From assembly GCA_965238025.1 (NCBI GenBank), contig OZ250162.1:1550001-1614000 (forward strand): a DNA stretch of 64,000 nt. Reading direction: 5' to 3'. Position numbers and translations under genes: made by a program. Positions 8,730-17,359 of the stretch are shown piece after piece. The notes below the pieces were generated by a model. It did not search any database. It was not told the origin of the DNA and worked only from the letters and a program-made list of their open reading frames with translations. Position 1 is the first letter of the stretch. The number at the start of each line of letters is the position of its first letter. The stretch comes from Pelagihabitans sp965238025 (GTDB lineage: Bacteria; Bacteroidota; Bacteroidia; Flavobacteriales; Flavobacteriaceae).

Positions 8730-9563
8730 TTAAAATTGAAGTACCACACCCAATGTGCCCGGCCCGAAGGTGAGATTCCAACTGACCATCTTCTCTTGGT
8801 TGTTGTATTTCTCATCGTATTTCTTGTCCAAATAGCGGTCTATAGATTCTACCGTGGCAATACTTATGGCAAAGGCAAAAACCACATCACTAAGCCAGTG
8901 CTGCCCGTCCCAAACACGGGAGATTCCTGGAATCGCCCCAATGGTATAGATGCCCGCTTTTGCCCACGGGCTTTTAAACTGCTTCGCTATGGCATAGGCA
9001 TTTGTAAAAGCTAACAAAGCATGTCCCGATGGGAACGAATGATAATTCCTGCTGGAGTTAAAGGGATCAAACGTATCTTTTGACTTTCCACTAACTGGTC
9101 TGGCCCTACCTACCGTTGACTTAAGAACTTGTTGTAAAAAACCGGCTGAGGTCGCCGATGCCACCAACAATACTCCTGTACGCCGTAATTTCTCATTCTT
9201 TGTAATCAATCCCGCCAGGTAGACACCCGAAGTGGCTATATAGTTATTTTCGGGATTTCCATAAAAAGACCCATAATCCCTAATTATCTTGGGAACTCCC
9301 TCTCGATTGTTGCGTATGAACCGCGATGTTTCGTCATCAGTTAGGTACACAAGTCCTGTGCCTGCAATTACTCCGCCAAACTGCGCCCACTGCCTTCCTT
9401 GCCAATGAAGTGGCCTTGAATAAGAATAACCAACTCCCTTGAACATATTCAGGGCATCATATTTAAACATGTCCCAACGGGTTTCAGTGGTGTCGACCTC
9501 TGAATTTTGACCTTGTACCGCTAAAAACGAAAGAAACAATAGCGGGATAAATAATATTCTCAT
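8730..9563 (-). CDS. PAP2-superfamily phosphatase, exported
   Basis: 277 residues with a signal peptide (MRILFIPLLFLSFLAVQGQ). All three catalytic motifs of the type 2 phosphatidic acid phosphatase family are present: KSTVGRARP (KxxxxxxRP), PSGH (FPSGHALLAF), and SRVWDGQHWLSDV (SRxxxxxHxxxD). The last two bracket hydrophobic segments. It probably removes phosphate from a lipid or prenyl phosphate at the periplasmic face, for example undecaprenyl pyrophosphate or lipid A, but the substrate is not decided by sequence. It is convergent with the symporter, with only 27 bases between the stops. Confidence 0.88.
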   Translation of the reverse strand: MRILFIPLLFLSFLAVQGQNSEVDTTETRWDMFKYDALNMFKGVGYSYSRPLHWQGRQWAQFGGVIAGTGLVYLTDDETSRFIRNNREGVPKIIRDYGSFYGNPENNYIATSGVYLAGLITKNEKLRRTGVLLVASATSAGFLQQVLKSTVGRARPVSGKSKDTFDPFNSSRNYHSFPSGHALLAFTNAYAIAKQFKSPWAKAGIYTIGAIPGISRVWDGQHWLSDVVFAFAISIATVESIDRYLDKKYDEKYNNQEKMVSWNLTFGPGTLGVVLQF

Positions 9564-9649
9564 AACTTCCCTAAATTAATAAAGACCTAGTTTTTAAAAT
9601 TAAGAGCTCTCTAAAGAAGAACACCTTATAGCTGGATATATTGCATCCT

Positions 9650-9677
9650 AAAAAAGGTACTCCTCTGAAATAGGAGT
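9650..9677 (-). terminator. Rho-independent terminator after the 491-residue exported protein gene
   Basis: On the minus strand, ACTCCT and AGGAGT (9677-9659) form a 6-bp stem with a 7-base loop, followed by ACC and six T. It lies 33 bases past the stop of the gene ending at 9710. Confidence 0.6.
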
Positions 9678-9709
9678 GACGGTTTTGATAGTTACAGCCT
9701 GAACAACAC

Positions 9710-11185
9710 TCATTTGTCAAAACGAAATAGTCGATAATATTTCCTCTTTTTATCGTAGTAGCCATAAACAAAAAAACTGTCCTTTCTAAAAATGGTTTCC
9801 AAGTGTTTTTTTTCGATGTATTTGGCATAGTAATAGATCTTGTCAAAAACATTATCGCTTACTGGCCCGGGAAGGTGTTCGATCGTGTTTGCATCGAACA
9901 AGCATTTTATAAAAACAGATCGGGTATTATTGTAGCTACTATAGGCATAGAATAAAGGGTTGATGCTCATGGTCACTGCTCCGAGACCGGCTACAGGCAT
10001 GCCGCCAAAACCTGGCATCATCATTGGAGCTCCGCCAGATTGGATTTTTTTGAAACCTCCCATGTTTAAATGAAGTAATCCTTCTTTTTCATAAGCAACA
10101 ATACCTACGTCAGATGCCGTAATCTTGCGTAAAAACTGTTTGGTTTTGGCAAGTTCCCGGATACCGGTGTCATACATGCCACCTTCTTGAAATATGGGGG
10201 AATTCTTAAAGGTGATTTCTTCATCGTCTTTTTGTGCGGAATATTCTTTAAGAATATTTTTTGTTGCAATGTCCTTTACGGTAAAGACCATTAACTCTCG
10301 AGAAGCAATCAATTGATAGATTCTGTCTTTATAAATGAAAGAGTTGGAACTTAAATAATCAAGATTCTTGAAAGGCAATGTTGAAATCGGGATGTGGGTA
10401 ACCACCGCGGATTTGTTCAACAGATTCAACCGAATAATCCGGGTAGCACTATCCCTATGATCCAAGGTTAAGATAAGTTCATTTCCCTTAGGGTATAGTT
10501 TAAAGGGTTTAGAGGTAATTTCAATGGAACTGGGAACTTCATCCTCAAGAATCTCGATAGTTTCATTCGAGAAAAGACCGAAAAGGTCCTCTTTTTTATT
10601 TTTTTCGTTATAAAAAGCTTCACGACTCAGGTTATAGTTTATTTCTTCGTAAGTATCGCCAACAAATTCATAGATTTTTAAAGATTGTGAACTTTTGGGA
10701 GCCGTAAGTATGTAAAACTTATTTTGGTGGTTTATAGCCTGTACAAAAACCTCTTTTTTAATTTTGAAATCGAACTCTTTTTGCTTGGTAGTGCCATCTG
10801 GCCTTATGCTCTTAAGGAAGAACATGGTCTTTTTATGATTCGAAAAGTATAAATTCACCGTGTTATCGGCTGCTAAAGAATAGCCACTTATCTTCATTTT
10901 CTGAAATTCGAGCGGCAGTCTAGCAAGTGTTTTATGATGAGTTACCGTATGGTCCTTGTCATATTTAATATGGACTACCGCACTCTCATTGTTTCCAGTA
11001 TTCACCTTGTTTTTGGTAACAAAGAACAGATTTGTATTTTGTTCTGAGTCGATTACCGAAAAAGGAGTTGTAGTAAATGAGGGTTTAAACTTAATGGGGT
11101 GTTCGTTCAAAAGTTTTTGAGCATGTATAGGAATAGTGACTAAAAAAAGTGTGGTATAAAAGATAAATTGAAATGTTCTATTCAT
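9710..11185 (-). CDS. Exported protein of unknown function
   Basis: 491 residues. The signal peptide is MNRTFQFIFYTTLFLVTIPIHAQ. The body is mostly beta-strand-like, with recurring patterns such as NLYFSNHKKTMFFLKSI and HQNKFYILTAPKSSQSLKIY that resemble propeller-like repeats, but no named motif was found. Near residues 385-410 is a Gly/Met/Pro-rich segment (SGGAPMMMPGFGGMPVAG) that looks like a flexible loop. There is no lipobox and no T9SS C-terminal domain. The gene is alone between a terminator and metG. Flavobacterial paralogues with this look are usually annotated as hypothetical. Confidence 0.8.
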   Translation of the reverse strand: MNRTFQFIFYTTLFLVTIPIHAQKLLNEHPIKFKPSFTTTPFSVIDSEQNTNLFFVTKNKVNTGNNESAVVHIKYDKDHTVTHHKTLARLPLEFQKMKISGYSLAADNTVNLYFSNHKKTMFFLKSIRPDGTTKQKEFDFKIKKEVFVQAINHQNKFYILTAPKSSQSLKIYEFVGDTYEEINYNLSREAFYNEKNKKEDLFGLFSNETIEILEDEVPSSIEITSKPFKLYPKGNELILTLDHRDSATRIIRLNLLNKSAVVTHIPISTLPFKNLDYLSSNSFIYKDRIYQLIASRELMVFTVKDIATKNILKEYSAQKDDEEITFKNSPIFQEGGMYDTGIRELAKTKQFLRKITASDVGIVAYEKEGLLHLNMGGFKKIQSGGAPMMMPGFGGMPVAGLGAVTMSINPLFYAYSSYNNTRSVFIKCLFDANTIEHLPGPVSDNVFDKIYYYAKYIEKKHLETIFRKDSFFVYGYYDKKRKYYRLFRFDK

Positions 11186-11298
11186 AACGGGAAACTATAT
11201 CAAGGGTTTAATGTAAAAGATTAACCAAAACGAAGTTAGGGAAGTATCTGAAATCGTATAGGACATCGAGTAGGGTAATTTGAAATGACCTTCAGGTC

Positions 11299-13380
11299 TT
11301 AACTTATGGTCAATCCATTACCGACCCCATCCTCATCCGGGTTAACGAAAACTAATTTACCATCAGCATTTTCGGTCATCAAAATCATTCCCTCACTTTC
11401 TACACCGCGCAAGGCGCGCGGGGCTAGATTGATTAAAACCGTTACCTTTTTGCCTACAACCTCTTCTGCGGTAAAACTCTCTGCAATACCAGAAACGATG
11501 GTGCGGGTATCCAGACCGGTCTCCACCTTAAGAACCAATAATTTTTTGGTTTTAGGCATTTTTTCAGCTTCGACTATAGTACCAACGCGCATATCTAGTT
11601 TTGTAAAATCATCGAAGGAAATGGTGTCTTTTTGTGGCATAAGTGTTGCGTTTGCTTGTTCATTTGCTTTTTTGGTCGCCTCGAGTTTATCGAGCTGCGC
11701 CTGAATTTCTTTGTCTTCTATTTTTCTAAAGAGGAGTTCGCCTTTGTTGATTTGGTGGGCTGGGGGTAGGAGTGTTTCCTTCTCTTCAACATCCTTCCAA
11801 CTAAGCCCTTCGACTGCGCTCAGGGTAACATCAAGGATGTTTTTTAGCTTTTCAGAAGTAAAGGGTAAAAAGGGTTCGCTCAAAACCGCTAGTCCTGTTG
11901 CGATTTGCAAGGCTATAAACATGATGGTCTTTACCCGCTCTTCATCTTCTTTGATGACTTTCCAGGGTTCTTCATCAGCAAGGTATTTGTTGCCTAAACG
12001 GGCTAGGTTCATCAATTCCTGTCCCGCCTCACGAAAGCGATAGCGGTCTATTGAACTTGATATGGTTGCTGGGAATTCTTTCAATGAAGCTAAAGTCTCC
12101 AAATCTACTTTTGAAAATTCCGCAGGGCTTGGAACAACTCCGTCGTAATACTTGTTTGTGAGAACTACTACTCTATTGATAAAATTTCCAAAGATGGCTA
12201 CCAGTTCGTTGTTATTTCTTGCTTGAAAATCTTTCCAGGTAAAATCGTTGTCCTTGGTTTCCGGGGCGCTGGCAGTTAATGCATACCGCAGTACATCTTG
12301 CATATCTGGGAATTCCTTTAAATACTCATGTAGCCAAACCGCCCAGTTTTTAGAGGTTGACAATTTGTTTCCTTCCAAATTCAGAAATTCATTGGCCGGA
12401 ACATTATCGGGAAGAATGTAATCGCCATGTGCTTTTAAAATAGCGGGGAAAATGATGCAGTGGAAAACGATATTGTCTTTCCCGATAAAGTGCACCAATT
12501 TCGTGTCTTTATCCTTCCAATAAGGTTCCCAATCCTTGCCTTCTCGTTCTGCCCATTCTTTGGTCGATGAAATATATCCGATAGGGGCATCGAACCACAC
12601 ATATAGTACCTTGCCTTCACCTCCTTTAACGGGTACGGGAATTCCCCAGTCCAAATCACGGGTTACCGCACGTGGTTCCAAACCACCATCGATCCAAGAT
12701 TTGCATTGCCCATAAACGTTCGATTTCCAATCGTTCTTATGGCCTTTTAAAATCCATTCCCTTAAAAAATCTTCGTGTCTGTTTAGCGGTAAAAACCAGT
12801 GTTTGGTTTCTTTGGTAGTCGGTATTGCCCCTGAAATTGTAGATTTCGGATTAATCAGATCGGTAGCGTTTAAAGATGTACCGCAATTTTCACATTGATC
12901 CCCGTAGGCTTCTTCATTTCCACAATTAGGACAAGTTCCCACCACATAGCGATCCGCGAGAAACTGCTGGGCTTCATCATCATATAATTGTGCTGTAGTT
13001 TCCTCTATAAAATCCCCTTGCTCATATAGTTTCTTAAAAAAATCTCCCGCGGTTTTATGATGAATTTCCCTAGAGGTTCGAGAGTAATTATCAAAAGTAA
13101 TCCCAAATTCTTGAAAAGACTTTCGGATGATGCCATCGTATTTATCAATTATTTCCTTAGGCGAAACACCTTCTTTTTTGGCCTTCATCGAAATGGCTAC
13201 GCCATGCTCGTCACTACCACAAACAAACGCAACATTTTTGCCGATTCCCCTAAGGTACCGCGCATAGATATCAGCGGGAATATAAACCCCGGCTAAATGG
13301 CCTATATGTATCGGGCCATTGGTATAGGGTAGGGCGGCGGTAATGGTAAAGCGTTTAAAAGGGGTGTGATTTTCTGCCAT
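11299..13380 (-). CDS. metG: Methionine--tRNA ligase
   Basis: 693 residues, full length for the MetG1 type with a C-terminal tRNA-binding domain. Class I signatures are present: GPIHIGH (the HIGH motif, near residue 20) and NKLSTSKNWA (the KMSKS loop). The zinc-binding knuckle has CPNC and CENC pairs near 145-165. The C-terminal EMAP-like domain (DFTKLDMRVGTIVEAEKMP to the end) covers about the last 105 residues. It charges initiator and elongator tRNA-Met. Between the anticodon-binding and C-terminal domains, about 8-10 residues (LSAVEGLS) are encoded by a copy of the genome's palindromic repeat, which kept the frame. A TACTTTTG -7 box lies 22-29 bases upstream of the ATG. Confidence 0.97.
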   Translation of the reverse strand: MAENHTPFKRFTITAALPYTNGPIHIGHLAGVYIPADIYARYLRGIGKNVAFVCGSDEHGVAISMKAKKEGVSPKEIIDKYDGIIRKSFQEFGITFDNYSRTSREIHHKTAGDFFKKLYEQGDFIEETTAQLYDDEAQQFLADRYVVGTCPNCGNEEAYGDQCENCGTSLNATDLINPKSTISGAIPTTKETKHWFLPLNRHEDFLREWILKGHKNDWKSNVYGQCKSWIDGGLEPRAVTRDLDWGIPVPVKGGEGKVLYVWFDAPIGYISSTKEWAEREGKDWEPYWKDKDTKLVHFIGKDNIVFHCIIFPAILKAHGDYILPDNVPANEFLNLEGNKLSTSKNWAVWLHEYLKEFPDMQDVLRYALTASAPETKDNDFTWKDFQARNNNELVAIFGNFINRVVVLTNKYYDGVVPSPAEFSKVDLETLASLKEFPATISSSIDRYRFREAGQELMNLARLGNKYLADEEPWKVIKEDEERVKTIMFIALQIATGLAVLSEPFLPFTSEKLKNILDVTLSAVEGLSWKDVEEKETLLPPAHQINKGELLFRKIEDKEIQAQLDKLEATKKANEQANATLMPQKDTISFDDFTKLDMRVGTIVEAEKMPKTKKLLVLKVETGLDTRTIVSGIAESFTAEEVVGKKVTVLINLAPRALRGVESEGMILMTENADGKLVFVNPDEDGVGNGLTIS
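11804..11832. repeat. Palindromic repeat copy inside metG
   Basis: The segment contains CCCTTCGACTGCGCTCAGGG, a half-element of the repeat family also seen at 25051-25123 and 51146-51210 (shared core TCGACTGCGCTC). Read on the minus strand it adds LSAVEGLS to MetG in frame, between the anticodon-binding domain and the tRNA-binding domain. Confidence 0.7.
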
Positions 13381-13401
13381 TTCAATTCATTGAATTCCGC
13401 A

Positions 13402-13409
13402 CAAAAGTA
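13402..13409 (-). promoter_or_regulatory. Candidate -7 box of metG
   Basis: TACTTTTG on the minus strand fits TAnnTTTG and sits 22-29 bases before the metG ATG. No TTG at the usual -33 spacing was found, so the assignment rests on the -7 box alone. Confidence 0.35.
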
Positions 13410-13461
13410 GCACTTTTACCATTGAAAACAGGCGACCAATACTGAATATCATAAAAGTACA

Positions 13462-13501
13462 AAGTCCCCAAAGTATTTTTAAGAATACTATTGAGGACCT
13501 T
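13462..13501 (-). terminator. Imperfect hairpin after the DUF1501 gene
   Basis: AAGTCCCCAAAGTATT and AATACTATTGAGGACCTT pair with small bulges around a 6-base loop, downstream of the DUF1501 stop and before the metG promoter. The T-tract is weak, so termination is only likely, not shown. Confidence 0.35.
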
Positions 13502-13550
13502 GCTATTGTGGGGGTGAGATTGGGGGCGAAAAATTGTTACATAGTTAGTT

Positions 13551-15257
13551 TTAGCTTATGAGAACCGACTTACTCATTTTCTGGTCTTGCACATGAATCC
13601 TATAGATATATTTGCCGGTTGCCAAATTCTGTCGTACCCCTTCGCGGATATTGATTTCGCGTGAACCCTCCATGACCATTTCATTAAAAACGGTCCCGAC
13701 CTGTTGCCCGATGATGTTGAACAGTTTAATGTCTACATGGGCGCTAAAAGGCATCTCTAGATATATATGCGGATTTTCACTGGTAGGATAAAAAGGTTTG
13801 TGTACAATGGCATCCGTTAGTTCGGGATTTGGTGTAGTGGGATCTGTAGAATCTGGTTGGTCCGGTGGTGTTGGGGTACCATCGCTATATGCAATATCTG
13901 GAAAATCAACGCCGCTACAGTTAAAGCCAAGATTTATAGGGTTATAGGTATATCCCCCTAAGATATGTTGCTCCACCAAGGCAGTTGGGATACAGAGCCA
14001 TTCGGCCATTACAGTGGCATATAGATCTCTGAAATCCATGGTATATTCCAGATTTCCACGACCATCGGGGTTCGCTAGGGTAGGATGCTCCCCAACAAAT
14101 GCACTCCCGTTGAGACCAGAACCGAAGAAAAGGGTAGGAGCTGCCTTGCCATGATCCGTTCCGTTAGAACCATTTTCAAAAATACGTCTTCCGAACTCCG
14201 AGAATGTCATACTCAATACCTTATCATCTTGTTGTGTAAAGGCCAAATCTTCGTAGAAATTATCAATGGCAACAGATAGGTACGTCATAAGGCGTTCGTG
14301 TTGCAAAGGTTGATTCCCGTGGGTGTCAAAACCTCCGAGGGTAATCATATATACTTTTGTGCCAAGATTGCCTTTGATCAAACGTGCCAATAGGGCCAAT
14401 TGTCGTGCAAAGTAATTATCTTGGTATTCTACCTGGTTTTGTCCCCTTTCGTAGGCTTCGTGTATTGTTCCGGCATACTCATAGGTAACATTGGCAACAC
14501 CGCGTAGGAACTGCAATTGATCCCCGTACATACAATCATCAAAAAGAGACGGGTCCAGATTGTATTGCAAGCCTGTTTGTGCTATTTCTTCGAGCTGATC
14601 AATATTAGAGGCTACAAAAGCATAGTTCGTTTCTTCACCTTGAAAGACGAGGCTTCCGAAGTTTCCTATCTGGACTGCAGCAGGAGCCGCAGGTGGGTTG
14701 AAAAGGTAATCTGGGTAAATGTTTTCAAAGTGCCTACCCATCCATCCGGTGTTCAACCCATCAAAACCGGTGGTTGTTAAATCGGTATTTGCAAAGATAT
14801 CGGTACCGGTAAAGTGCGAAAGACTCTGGTTCTGGTACCCCACACCATGTACGGCCTTAAACTGCCCTTCTTCCCACATGGGTTGCAAAGCCCCCATATA
14901 GGTAGGAATACCGTACTCGTCGGTCATTTTTAATACTTTACTCTCAGGAATGTAAATATTAGGTCGGGCATTTGCATAGAGGTCATATTGATTTATTGGG
15001 ACTACGGTACTTAAACCATCGTTACCCCCGGAAAGCCGGATCAATATTAGAATATTGTCGGTATTTGAAGCAGAAATGGCTGCACTTAATGGCGAGGGTG
15101 CGGAAGCGCTCAGCATATTGGCGCCCAATAGCATTGAACCCGATCCAGCTATGCCCAGTGCCTGTAAAAAGGACCGTCTGCTCCAAGATTTATGTTCTTC
15201 GTCGTGGCCTTCGTGTTGAATGCCTTTGTGTGGACTGTTTTCGTGAATATCGCACAT
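13551..15257 (-). CDS. DUF1501 family exported protein with Tat signal and T9SS C-terminal domain
   Basis: 568 residues. After 27 mostly charged residues comes a twin-arginine signal (SRRSFLQALGIAGSGSMLLG). The core is DUF1501, with ILIRLSGGNDGLSTVVPINQ at the start, VYMITLGGFDTHGNQ, and MTFSEFGRRIFENGSNGTDHG near the end; these resemble alkaline-phosphatase-fold/sulfatase-like metal sites. A Pro/Thr/Asp-rich linker follows (TPTPPDQPDSTDPTTPNP). The last about 80 residues (KPFYPTSENPHIYLEMPF to SKSVLIS) look like a T9SS type A sorting domain. The gene follows the DUF1800 gene by 9 bases, the standard pairing of these families, whose joint function is unknown. Tat export combined with a T9SS tail is unusual. 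Confidence 0.88.
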   Translation of the reverse strand: MCDIHENSPHKGIQHEGHDEEHKSWSRRSFLQALGIAGSGSMLLGANMLSASAPSPLSAAISASNTDNILILIRLSGGNDGLSTVVPINQYDLYANARPNIYIPESKVLKMTDEYGIPTYMGALQPMWEEGQFKAVHGVGYQNQSLSHFTGTDIFANTDLTTTGFDGLNTGWMGRHFENIYPDYLFNPPAAPAAVQIGNFGSLVFQGEETNYAFVASNIDQLEEIAQTGLQYNLDPSLFDDCMYGDQLQFLRGVANVTYEYAGTIHEAYERGQNQVEYQDNYFARQLALLARLIKGNLGTKVYMITLGGFDTHGNQPLQHERLMTYLSVAIDNFYEDLAFTQQDDKVLSMTFSEFGRRIFENGSNGTDHGKAAPTLFFGSGLNGSAFVGEHPTLANPDGRGNLEYTMDFRDLYATVMAEWLCIPTALVEQHILGGYTYNPINLGFNCSGVDFPDIAYSDGTPTPPDQPDSTDPTTPNPELTDAIVHKPFYPTSENPHIYLEMPFSAHVDIKLFNIIGQQVGTVFNEMVMEGSREINIREGVRQNLATGKYIYRIHVQDQKMSKSVLIS

Positions 15258-15266
15258 ACTAGTAGG

Positions 15267-16751
15267 TTATTTTAGTTGAAATTCGGGCTGTCTTATAAGG
15301 TGTAACAATAAAAGATACACCTGAGAATCGGCGTTTGGGAGCAACATGTTCCAGGAGCCGTTTTGGTATACCATATCAGATTCATAAGGTTCTTTGAACA
15401 CGTCTATGGCGGCACTATATTCTATTTCTGTCAATAGCCCTTTTGGGGTAACTTTCCCGATAATGGCCCGTGCAACTTCGTCCGGATCATTGGTTGTAGT
15501 TCCGTTGGGACCGGTAGCTTCCATTCCGAACGTTCTAAATTGCTCTTGGTCACTTTCCCAAAATCTTTGAACGAACAGCTCGGAGGTAAGCCAGCGACCT
15601 ATCATAAAATTGGTATTGATCCAACTTCTATCACGTTGCCATCCTGCAACATCAATGGGATTAAAAAGATCCTGACTTAATAAATCACAAATATTTATCG
15701 CAGTACTCAGGGTGTCGTCTGTGTAGGTAAAATTCGTTTCTTTTATAAAGTTTAGATACACGTCAAACGGACTCTTAATAATAACGCCAATAGCAGCATC
15801 ATCAAAAAAGTGCTGGCTTTTAAAAAGTTGGCTTAGCACGGGGGCGATTTCGAAGTTGTTGGCAACAAAAGTACTGGCCATCCCAGTAATAATAGTTTGT
15901 GCATTACCCGTAGCATCCTTGGAGTCGGGATGTACAAAAAATTCATATAATTTGGTACAGATAAAAGTCGCAATTTCGTTCGGACGTTGGTCAAAAAGGA
16001 TGTTGATTACATCATCATATCCCCAATTACCCGTTTGCCCAAAAATGGTTTTACTGTCTGTATCGTGCTTGGTGGCGTCAAAAGCTACCGGAGAGCACCT
16101 TATCTCGCCGCGTTCTACGTATCCTGTTAAGGCTCTTGCGGTCTCTATGATATCCTCTTCGGTGTAGTTGTTGCCATCACCTAAGGTAAATAGCTCAAAA
16201 AGTTCCCGACCATAGTTTTCGTTTGGATTGTTGCCATTGTTAAAGGCACCATCCAAATAAAATAGCATGGCATTGGTCAAGCCTATTTCGCTCACGAAGG
16301 TCTTGAAATTACCCAATGCGTTTCGCTGAAGGCAATTGGTGTAGTGATACAAAAACGAATTACATTCGTAAACCTGTAACTCCGTAACGAAATGGTTGCT
16401 CCAGAAAAAGCTCATTCGGTCCTTAAGACCATTGTTAAGTATCGCATTGGTATAAGCAAGCTTCCATTCCCGTCTTTGGGAATTTATAATATCATTTGCG
16501 GCATCGTCATCTTGGGGGTAGTTAGCTCTTGTCCAATCTGCCCAAATGGGAGCAGGTATATTCGCAGTTGATACCGCCTGATTGATCAGGGTGTCTACCA
16601 ACGTACCTGAATTTTGACCAACGGCATTTTCAATAGTTTGAACAGAGGCGCTAAAACCCAATCTTCTGTATAGATGGGCTGCCTTGGCTTCATCCAACGG
16701 GACTGTGTATGGCGCTAAAGGTGCCATGTTACAGTTAACAAAGTATTCCAT
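15267..16751 (-). CDS. DUF1800 family protein
   Basis: 494 residues. DUF1800 hallmarks are visible: AAHLYRRLGFSAS at the N-terminus, LKDRMSFFWSNHFVT, NFKTFVSEIGLTNAMLFYLDG, NENYGRELFELFTLG, and PFDVYLNFIKETNFTY further on. The Asn-Glu-Asn-Tyr-Gly-Arg-Glu-Leu block is the most conserved part of the family. No signal peptide is evident, although partner proteins are exported. A shorter start at the ninth codon (MAPLAPYTVPLDEAKAAHL) is as plausible as the annotated one. It is the promoter-proximal gene of the DUF1800-DUF1501 pair. The role of the pair is not established; a link to envelope or extracellular matter is commonly suggested. Confidence 0.87.
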   Translation of the reverse strand: MEYFVNCNMAPLAPYTVPLDEAKAAHLYRRLGFSASVQTIENAVGQNSGTLVDTLINQAVSTANIPAPIWADWTRANYPQDDDAANDIINSQRREWKLAYTNAILNNGLKDRMSFFWSNHFVTELQVYECNSFLYHYTNCLQRNALGNFKTFVSEIGLTNAMLFYLDGAFNNGNNPNENYGRELFELFTLGDGNNYTEEDIIETARALTGYVERGEIRCSPVAFDATKHDTDSKTIFGQTGNWGYDDVINILFDQRPNEIATFICTKLYEFFVHPDSKDATGNAQTIITGMASTFVANNFEIAPVLSQLFKSQHFFDDAAIGVIIKSPFDVYLNFIKETNFTYTDDTLSTAINICDLLSQDLFNPIDVAGWQRDRSWINTNFMIGRWLTSELFVQRFWESDQEQFRTFGMEATGPNGTTTNDPDEVARAIIGKVTPKGLLTEIEYSAAIDVFKEPYESDMVYQNGSWNMLLPNADSQVYLLLLHLIRQPEFQLK

Positions 16752-16947
16752 AGTTGCGTAGGCTTTAAGAACAGTTCATGTGTTTGGGGGCAAATTCTTA
16801 ACGCTCGAACATTTTGGATAGTGTTCAGATCCCAGTATTTTCGACGTATGGTCATTTTGTTTACGTGCTAGTCGTAAGAAAAGGATGTTTAACTACATAT
16901 ATATTCGATGAAATACACTTTTTTCGTCGATTTTAATGGCATAATAG

Positions 16948-17307
16948 ATGGGAAAGCACAATGAATTTGGAAAGGAAGGGGAGAAAATTGCCGTGAATTT
17001 TCTGTTGGAGAAAGGATATCGGATTTTGCACCAAAATTTCCGGTACCTAAAAGCCGAGTTGGATATCATTGCAGAGAAAGATGATATCATTGCTATAGTT
17101 GAGGTTAGGGCCCGGAGTAACGACCAGATTATAAACATTGCCGATACCATTACCAAAAAGAAAATAAAACTTCTGGTCATGGCAGCCGATTATTTTGTAA
17201 CCGAAATGAAATTGGATAAGGAAGTGCGCTTTGATGTCATTGCGATTCTAAAGAATAAAAGAGTTTTCAAAGTAGAACATATTGAAAGTGCATTTTATCA
17301 TTTTTAA
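16948..17307 (+). CDS. YraN family (UPF0102) predicted nuclease-fold protein
   Basis: 119 residues, the normal length. The restriction-endonuclease-like fold pattern is readable: GKEGEKIAVNFLLEKGYRIL, then ELDIIAEKDDIIAIVEVRARS. In the family, the Glu/Asp of E-x-D-I-I and the Glu-x-Lys of VEVK form the putative metal site. Here the VEVK lysine is an arginine-containing VEVRARS, a mild deviation. The C-terminal strand VRFDVIAIL is present. The family's role is poorly defined; an influence on DNA processing has been proposed. It is transcribed alone before the next gene's own promoter. Confidence 0.88.
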   Translation: MGKHNEFGKEGEKIAVNFLLEKGYRILHQNFRYLKAELDIIAEKDDIIAIVEVRARSNDQIINIADTITKKKIKLLVMAADYFVTEMKLDKEVRFDVIAILKNKRVFKVEHIESAFYHF

Positions 17308-17310
17308 AAA

Positions 17311-17342
17311 TTTGTTTAATTTGTAACAAATTGTTATTTTTG
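17311..17342 (+). promoter_or_regulatory. Bacteroidota-type promoter of the ACT-like gene
   Basis: TTTG at 17311-17314, a 20-base spacer, and TATTTTTG at 17335-17342 match the -33/-7 consensus well. The next ATG (17360) lies 18 bases after the -7 box, giving a short leader. Confidence 0.6.
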
Positions 17343-17359
17343 AAATTAATTCATTTTCT

